A stretch of DNA of 64,000 nucleotides from positions 7,728,009-7,792,008 of the forward strand of contig JAJEKV010000023.1 in the NCBI GenBank assembly GCA_021234155.1. Direction: 5' to 3'. Below, one piece after another: positions 57,623 through 64,000 of this stretch (positions are counted from its first letter, which is position 1; the number at the start of each line of letters is the position of its first letter). The translations under genes were made by a program, and so were the position numbers. The notes beneath the pieces were generated by a model. The model did no database searches, had not been told where the DNA came from, and saw nothing but the letters and a program-made list of their open reading frames with translations. The stretch is from Isoetes taiwanensis. Lineage: Eukaryota > Streptophyta > Lycopodiopsida > Isoetales > Isoetaceae.

Positions 57623-58663
57623 GTGATAGTGAAGGGCTCTTTAGAAATCGGGCCTCCGAGATCGCTTGAGCTGGATCCCGAGGCGCTTGGAAATTCAAAT
57701 GAAAACAAGGAAGCCAACAAGCCTCAAAGATCGCCCCCCACTTCGATCAAGTATGGACAAGGGGAAACAGGTTCTTGTGAGTGTAGATGGGGAGAAGAAG
57801 ATTGGCAAGAAGCGTCCCAACTCCGGCACCCCAGGCAACTTGACAGTGCCATTCAATCCCGAGCTTGAGGAGCTCAATCCGTGGTGTATCTGCTTCGACA
57901 GTTGTAGGTGCCTGAGCAGAGGCTTGCCTTCATGCATCACCGCGGCCGAAAGTGCATCGCATCTTGTGGTGACGAATCCACCATGCTCAGTCCATGCGGG
58001 ATAGCCAGTATACCCTAGGGTTGCTTGAAGTTCTCGGAGTTTTAGGCGACAAAAACGATTCGGTGAGGCGCCAAGACATGGATCGCACAATGCAATGCTT
58101 CAATAGACTGCAGGTTCATGCCACCATACAAAGGTCTTCGAGCTATCAGCACAATCTTCTGGTGTGTGATTTTGGCAAGGTTTGTATTTACTGTTGCGAG
58201 AAGAATCCCGTCGATTTTTTGTGCCGGGCGTATATGGGAAGGAATCTCGAAAAAGTTAAAAAGATCGGGGAAGGGGTAAAGAATGGGAAACTATACCTCA
58301 AAAGAGGAAGGGAGAACACATCGCAAGAACCGGCAACGCAGAAGGATGGAATGGACCCGCAGGGGCCGAGGGGAGATGGGAATCAAGAAACGGAGGTAGT
58401 GAGAGGGCAGGGACAGCTGAAGCAGATGAGGGAAATAACACCATCCGGAGCAACAGACCGGGAAACAGCCCCAAAGATTCTAACACAAACACATTTAGGA
58501 TGGGGAAACGGAAAAGAGGTCGGAAGGGACCTAGACAAGAACATAAAGCTGACAAGGGAGAGAGTGGGGGATCAGGGAGCAAGAACGAGAGGACAGCTAA
58601 GGAAAGGACACGTAATAGAACAGCAGGGGGACAGGGGGGGGCAGAAAGGAAGGAAAAAGTAAC
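57623..58663 (+). pseudogene. LINE ORF1-like region
   Basis: Frames 57666-58004 (QVLVSVDGEKKIGKKR, LTVPFNPELEELNPWC) and 57994-58663 (QCFNRLQVHATIQRSSSYQ, VCIYCCEKNPVDFLCRAYMG, then a low-complexity G/Q/K/E tail). The cysteines suggest a zinc-binding RNA-binding protein, but I do not recognise a standard ORF1 domain. Confidence 0.55.
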
Positions 58664-59627
58664 GATCTGGTACTGGAACTGTACGGGATATCCATGGGAT
58701 GATGGAGAACGCCTAAACGAAGCAAGAGACAAGGATATCATATGTCTAGTAGAGACATGGAAACACAGCACAAAGAGGCTACCAGATGAACCAGGCTACA
58801 CATTGTTCACTTGTTGGAGGGAAAAGAACTACAAAATAGGAAGGGGTAGCGCAGGGCTAGCCTGTTACATTAGAAATAGCAGTATCAGAAAAGCATGTAT
58901 TTTGGAAAATGACATTAATAAAAGATACATGCTTATAAATGTTGTGTTGCTTGATTACAGAAATCTGTATTTGCTAATAGTATACTATCCGCCCCAATGT
59001 GATAAACTGGAGCTATTAAGCATGGGAGAGATCGTCATGAGACATAGGGATAAGGGAATGTTGATCATAGTGGGGGATATTAATGCGAGGACGGGACAGG
59101 AACAATCACATAAAGCAGGGATAGACAACGAGAGTAGACAGTGGACCCAAACTATAAGAGGGAAGGAATGGCAGCGGGACACGGTAGACGAAGTGGAGAT
59201 GACAGCAAGAGGAGAAACACTGTTGGAGGTATGTACAGCGACAGATACAATTATATGCAATGGTTTAAGAAGATGGGAGGAGTCAGGTCAATTCACAAGC
59301 ACAAATGCCCACGGGAGCAGCATAGTAGACTATGTGATAGCAAACGAGGAAGCAATAAAGGAAATCGGAAAGATGGAATTAGGGGAATGGCCGATAGGAA
59401 GGAGGGAGGGGCACAGACCTATATTGCTCAAGATAAATGTGACAAGAGGAAGAACAGATGGCGAGCAAGGAAGGGGTAAGCGGGCCGAGATAACAATTAA
59501 ATTCAGAGAAAACAGAGTGGGAACGTTCATAAAAAAGGTACAAAAGGAAATAAAAGCAAAGGAATGGGGAGAGGGAATGAAAGACAGAGGGAATGATATG
59601 AACGACATCTTGGAGGAAGCAAACTAG
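58650..59627 (+). pseudogene. LINE apurinic-like endonuclease
   Basis: Endonuclease/exonuclease/phosphatase fold that nicks target DNA for integration. The frame 58500-59627 has WYWNCTGY (Asn), ICLVETWKH (Glu), LLIVYYPPQ, IIVGDINARTG (Asp-x-Asn), SSIVDYVIAN (Ser, Asp) and RREGHRPILL (His): all the catalytic positions of the family can be seen in order. The upstream 50 residues are a basic linker (GKRKRGRKGPRQEHK). The frame closes with TAG at 59625 just before the RT N-terminus, so the polyprotein is broken. Confidence 0.88.
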
Positions 59628-59628
59628 A

Positions 59629-61022
59629 GTGGCATTCGGAGAAGAGAAAAGAGGAAAGAGGGCGATAGCATTTCGGAGGTCAACATGGTTTGATGAAGGG
59701 TGTATGGAGCAACGAAGGAAAGCCAAACAGGCAAAAGGGACTGAGGCATACCAAGAGGAACGCAGCAAGTATGTGAAAATTCTGAAAAGAAAGAGAACCC
59801 AGGACCTGAAAAACCATCAATGGGGATTGGCCGAAGACCTGAAAAGGAGACCTAAGGTATTCTGGAACAATATGAAAAGGGGCTCAAAAGCAAAAGCAGG
59901 TACACCAAAAGGGGAGGAGGGGAGAAGAACGAAAATAGAAATAGACTGGACAAGATACCTAGAACGGTTGTACAAAACATGAGCTGCACCAATCATGGAC
60001 CCGGAAGGTAGACACAAACCCCCTTTCTCCCAGGAAGAAGTGACATGGACACTAAATAAAATGGCAAACAACAAGGCTCCGGATCTATATGGGCTAACAA
60101 ATGAAATGTTTGAAGTCGAGGGAACAGAGATAATAGGGATTATAACAAAAGTATTCAATGAGATAGTACATTTGGGTCTTCCGGAAAGATGGCAGTTTAA
60201 CAAGGTAATCCCGCTTCACAAAGGAGGAGACAAGGAGGAACCGAGCAATTACAGGACTATTATGGTCAGCTCAATATTCGCGAAATGGTTCGGGAAAACA
60301 CTGGACCAAAAACTGAAAACGTGGGCAGAAGCAGGGAAGCTCAGAGCACAAGGTCAAGCAGGTTTTCGACTGGAGTATTCGACTACAGACCATTTGGTGA
60401 CTCTAAGGATAATGATAGAGCAGACAAAGGAGAATAACAAGAAGATCATATCTTTGCCGTGGACTTTAAAAAGGCCTTTGACACAGTGCCTAGGGATAAA
60501 CTTCTACTTAGGCTAATAGGGCTAAAAGCACCAGAAGGGCTAGTAGGATCAATCGCAAGGCTATACCAAAAGGTGTATGCCAAAACAGCAGAGGGAGAAG
60601 AAGCCATAGAATGTGATACAGGAGTTAAACAAGGCTGTCCATTATCGCCAACACTATTTGGGATATATATAGATGCACTACAGGAATTTGTCAGGGAAAG
60701 ACAAGGAGACAGTGAGGCACCAATGATAGGGAAAACAAAAGTCCCAATAATGCTATATGCAGATGATTTGGGTATGATGGCGACCAAAGCCAAAGGGATG
60801 CACAGAATGCTGGAAATACTAGAGGAATTTTGTGAGGAGACAGATCGACAAATCAACCCAGGAAAAACAAAAATAGTGACCTTCGGCACAAAGATAAAAC
60901 ACAGCCATTTAGATACAAGGGGAGGAACTAGAGGAAGCCACGGGATACGGTATCTAGGGTACGACACACATGAGGGGGGAGATGGTCAAAAGGAGCGGAT
61001 ACAGTTTCAAAGCAAAGAATAG
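59629..61022 (+). pseudogene. LINE reverse transcriptase
   Basis: Three overlapping frames: 59629-59982 (pre-RT linker), 59995-60516 (NNKAPDLYGLTNEMF, VIPLHKGGDKEEPSNYRTIM, QAGFRLEYSTTDHL) and 60459-61022 (FKKAFDTVPRDKL, GVKQGCPLSPTLFGIYIDAL, IMLYADDLGMMA, RQINPGKTKIVTF). Catalytic aspartates of motifs A and C are kept. Type: non-L1, possibly of the I/Jockey or CR1 group by the KAFDTVPR and YADDLG strings; uncertain. Confidence 0.88.
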
Positions 61023-61036
61023 GCAATTACTACATC

Positions 61037-61807
61037 ATGATGAATTATTGCAACAACAACAGGATCACCAATTGGGAGATCAAAGCATACCTATTCAAAG
61101 ACGTTAGTAGCATCAACACAATTGTACGGATCACGAGACATGGGGACCAGGCTTTGCCGAAAAAGAAGTGGGAAAAGGGAAGGCATACCGAGGCAATGGC
61201 GCGGACAGAATTCCTGGTGAAGACAGGGTACATCAATCGGCAACAATCTTATATGAAACGGGGAAAAACCAATGGAAGTGAGAGCACAGAAAGAAAACGG
61301 TTAGATACCTAATAAAGGACAATAGCTATGGGAAAGAGGACAAACTGTCGTCACTAGCGATAGATGAATCGCAAAACAAAGACATAACAACGGGCAAGGG
61401 ATGGTTTAACGAATTGGCCAAATGGACAGCAAGTATGGGGATGCAACTAAGTCAGATCATACAAGCAGAAGAATGGGACGAAGAATGGACAGACAGGGCA
61501 ATGAGAAACCCCGGCACGGCCGCACACCACGTGGCCCAAGGCAACCGGGTATTGGAAACCTTCAACCCAAGGGGACGACGATAGGGCATGTCACATACAA
61601 AAGCAACAGAAGTTGAGTAAGAGTAACAGGGGAACGCTGGCCAGATTCAGGATGGGAAGCCATGACCTCCGAATTGAGAAAGATAGATGGAGGAAAATAG
61701 ATAGAGCAGAGCGAATATGTCGAGTATGTGACTCAGGAAAAATAGAGGACGAAGAGCACATGGTAAAGGAATGCCCGGTTTACAAACGATATAAGGTCCA
61801 AATTTGA
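61037..61807 (+). pseudogene. LINE C-terminal region with zinc-binding motif
   Basis: Short frames continue the polypeptide: GKGWFNELAKWTASMGM (about 61400-61440) and MGSHDLRIEKDRWRKIDRAE, RICRVCDSGKIEDEEHMVKECPVY (61613-61807). C-x2-C ... H-x4-C is the zinc finger-like C-terminus found after the RT in many non-LTR elements. Confidence 0.75.
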
Positions 61808-62184
61808 CAAGGTCGTGGGATCTCCCACTCCCAAAGACCGATGGACAAAGAAGAGACACTCCACGATATAGCGAAAAGCTATAAAAGAAATGATAATAAG
61901 ACACCGGGGGGTGCACAAAGAGAGAGGGCTAATAATCTGAAAAGCACGTATGAGGCGGATCAGAGTAGCCCAAAAAGTACAGTTCAAAACTGTTTATAAC
62001 GATGCATTTGTGTATGGCCAAGAAGCCAGCTATAAGCACGATGCGGGTAATATATAAAGAACAAGTGAAGCCCGCTAGATGGCTACATAAAACCTATGCG
62101 TCTGTTTGCTGGAATCACCCTATGGGAGCTCGCAGGATGCTACATAAGTCCGGGGGCCTCACGGCCTGAGGGACGTTAATGTAT
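61808..62184 (+). other. LINE 3' UTR
   Basis: Non-coding stretch ending GGCCTGAGGGACGTTAATGT before the (ATTCT)n tail. Confidence 0.6.
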
Positions 62185-62789
62185 ATTCTATTCTATTCTA
62201 TTCTATTCTAATGCTCAATAGGTTGGGTTTGCCTTTACGCAGGCACAAGGCACACGCTTATTCTAGGCACAACTATTCTATTCTATTCTATTCTTTCTCA
62301 ACATTTTTTAACACACATGTTAACCATGTTCGTGTACATAACATAAATAAAAATATAAAAAAGGGGCTTCTTTCTATGTACCAAAGTTCATTCACGCACC
62401 ATAACAAAAGATGTTGCAACTCTTATTTTGAAGGAATATTTTCAACTATGTGAGGTCCCAAATTATCAATGCTTTTATTGTCATTCGTCATAAGTTATTC
62501 CTTGGAATGAAGCAACTATGCCATTTGTCTTGGTATATAACACTAGAAACGTGTGCCCGTCGATGTCCGGCATTAATCATTGACATGTGGAATAGGTAGA
62601 CATTATAGAGTTTGTATGGGGGATAAAGAGCTATAGATGTAATATAGTGCCAGAGGTCGAGCATTAGCCTTGCGTGCATGCATAAAATGAAATGTGTGGT
62701 TAGATTAAAGTGGAATGGTTTGCTTAGAGTTGGTTTAAGGTTTTGTTTTTAGATGTGTTGCGAGAATTTTGTACATGCAAAGCAATGAC

Positions 62790-63290
62790 GGATAAATGTG
62801 GCTAAATCAAAAGTAATGATCCTTGACACACACGAGAAGCCATGCTTCATTGTTGGGGAGGCCAAGCTAGACCAGTTGATGCTCTATAAATATTTAGGCA
62901 TAGAATTCTATGATAACAATAACTGGAATACGGCTGCTTCCAAGCAAGCCTTAGGTGGGCAAGCAGTTTACAATATGTTGCATTTGTGTCGTGTACATAA
63001 TATGTGGCAATGGAAGTTTAGGAGACTTTTGTTTGGTGTCTAAGTAAAAATTGTGTTGTTGTATGGATGCCTAGTATGGGGGGCCATGACTATGCAAGCA
63101 AGGAGATTTTTGTTCGAGGAGCTCGAGGTCAAATCACAAACATCATATTGTATTATGTTAGCTGAGGCTGGTATGCTCGCATTGGAAGTAGAAGCATGTT
63201 GGCATACCATTTCTTCTTACATTAATAAGATTGGGTTGGTGCCTGGCAGAAAGGATGCCAGTTCTGGCTACGCAGCAATTTCATGATAGG
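62790..63290 (+). pseudogene. LINE RT C-terminal fragment
   Basis: NVAKSKVMILDTHEK, LYKYLGIEFYDN (RT thumb), then a TAA at 63041 and LLYGCLVWGAMT, the same region as LLYGAEVWG in the LINE at 32236-33297. Ends GYAAIS. 5' and 3' truncated; different from the 57620 element. Confidence 0.75.
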
Positions 63291-64000
63291 GGCCGGTATC
63301 ATCTTTTGTGCCATTGGGCAAATGGGGGTTATATGATAATTCATGGCCAACATCCATAAAGCTTAATGACATATGGATCACAATTAGCCAAAAAAAGCGT
63401 TGGATGTTCTTTGGAATATGGATTCTACTGAAATAAAAAAAGGTTTCTGTAGAGCTAAAATTAATGACACGATGGATTACACTGAGCAGCCCTAGGGAAA
63501 ATAGATTCTTGATCTCCCAACTAAGGGCATCATCAGACCATCTTGATGTTTGAGATAAGGCATTGGTATGGTACACTAAGGCAGAAAGGAACGATATTGT
63601 CCCAGTTGCTTTGATCCTAAAATTGAGACTGAACTAAAATACTACATATGAATACATTCACAAGAGGTATGGTATTAAGGCTTCAAATTTGAAAGAGCTT
63701 TTAGCTACACAATCACATTTATTGCGTGCATATAACAAGAAAATTTGGCAAAAAGAGAAATTATAGAACTTTTTGATGACATGGGCACTCTAGAAGCTAG
63801 TGGTGCCATTGATTAAACCTTAAACCTTGTACTTTTTACACCATATTGGGGTTTTAAAATGGCATCTAATTTCAAAGGATCAAGTCTTTGAGGAAAGGCT
63901 TTTGTGAAAGCTATTACTTGAGTCTCCTGGGTCTTAGCTTGGCCTGCAGTGGCAAAATTTGCAAATATCTCATTGAAAGCTACAATGAGTTTTTCCACGT
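63291..64000. other. Right edge, nothing recognised
   Basis: Short ORFs only: 63268-63576 (-) and 63813-63998 (-, MEKLIVAFNEIFANF). Possibly decayed retroelement; no motif. Confidence 0.3.

Larger units (their letters stand above)
57620..62210 (+). mobile_element. Long LINE with APE endonuclease and RT, pentanucleotide (ATTCT)n tail
   Basis: ORF1-like region, apurinic endonuclease, RT, and a C-terminal CCHC-like motif are all present, followed by 3' UTR and (ATTCT)5 at 62185-62210. The RT (FKKAFDTVPRDKLLLRL, YADD) differs clearly from the plant L1-type LINE at 14760. Frameshifts near 59628, 59985, 60450, 61020 and after break the coding region. The 5' end is uncertain. A second (ATTCT)4 array follows at 62275-62294. 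Confidence 0.88.

Overview
The window is nuclear DNA of a land plant, rich in transposable elements. Three host genes look intact, each with ordinary short plant introns: gamma-tubulin (23958-26646, +), a chalcone-isomerase-fold fatty-acid-binding protein (48998-50635, +) and 40S ribosomal protein S4 (52362-53596, -). Two LINE lineages (one plant L1-like with a poly(A) tail, one with a pentanucleotide tail), a PPR remnant and low gene density fit a large-genome non-flowering plant such as a fern; this placement is inference.

The remarkable content is a family of Ty3/gypsy-type LTR retrotransposons that carry two extra ORFs between the leader and gag. Copy A fills 1-14150 on the minus strand and runs off the left edge. 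Copy B is 35556-about 46090 on the plus strand. A decayed relative, D, is 18066-about 21490. ORF1 of A and B begins with the exact histone H3 tail start MARTKQT and ends in a gapless H3 histone-fold domain with several CENH3-like residues. Between these lie a charged E/K-rich stretch and a conserved YMKKWEAYNSYYQ segment. D has a more canonical H3 domain. ORF2 contains segments that resemble H2B (N-terminus) and H2A or H4 (C-terminus), so the elements may encode a set of histone-like proteins; that second step is tentative. In A and B, two pairs of 67-nt imperfect hairpins flank ORF1, one pair in the leader and one pair between ORF1 and ORF2. Arm sequences differ between copies but pairing is kept by compensatory changes.

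Layout. 1-14150: element A, split by a 4.78-kb Helitron at 7573-12350. 14760-17422: 5'-truncated L1-type LINE with a 12-bp target duplication. 18066-21490: element D. 23958-26646: gamma-tubulin. 27395-31830: gene fragments (saccharopine-dehydrogenase-like, PPR, a possible Rep-like ORF) and a dispersed repeat. 32236-33297: LINE 3' fragment. 33690-34381: copia gag fragment with its LTR. 34420-35555: gypsy pol fragment C, into which element B (35556-46090) is inserted. 46100-57600: the chalcone-isomerase-fold gene, RPS4 and gene-poor DNA with LINE tails. 57620-62210: long but broken LINE with endonuclease and reverse transcriptase. 62790-63290: another LINE fragment.

All the histone-bearing elements seen here are broken by stops, frameshifts and, in B, substitutions of reverse-transcriptase catalytic aspartates, so they are fossils of a system that may be intact elsewhere in the same genome. 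Comparisons with known families were made by eye and from memory.
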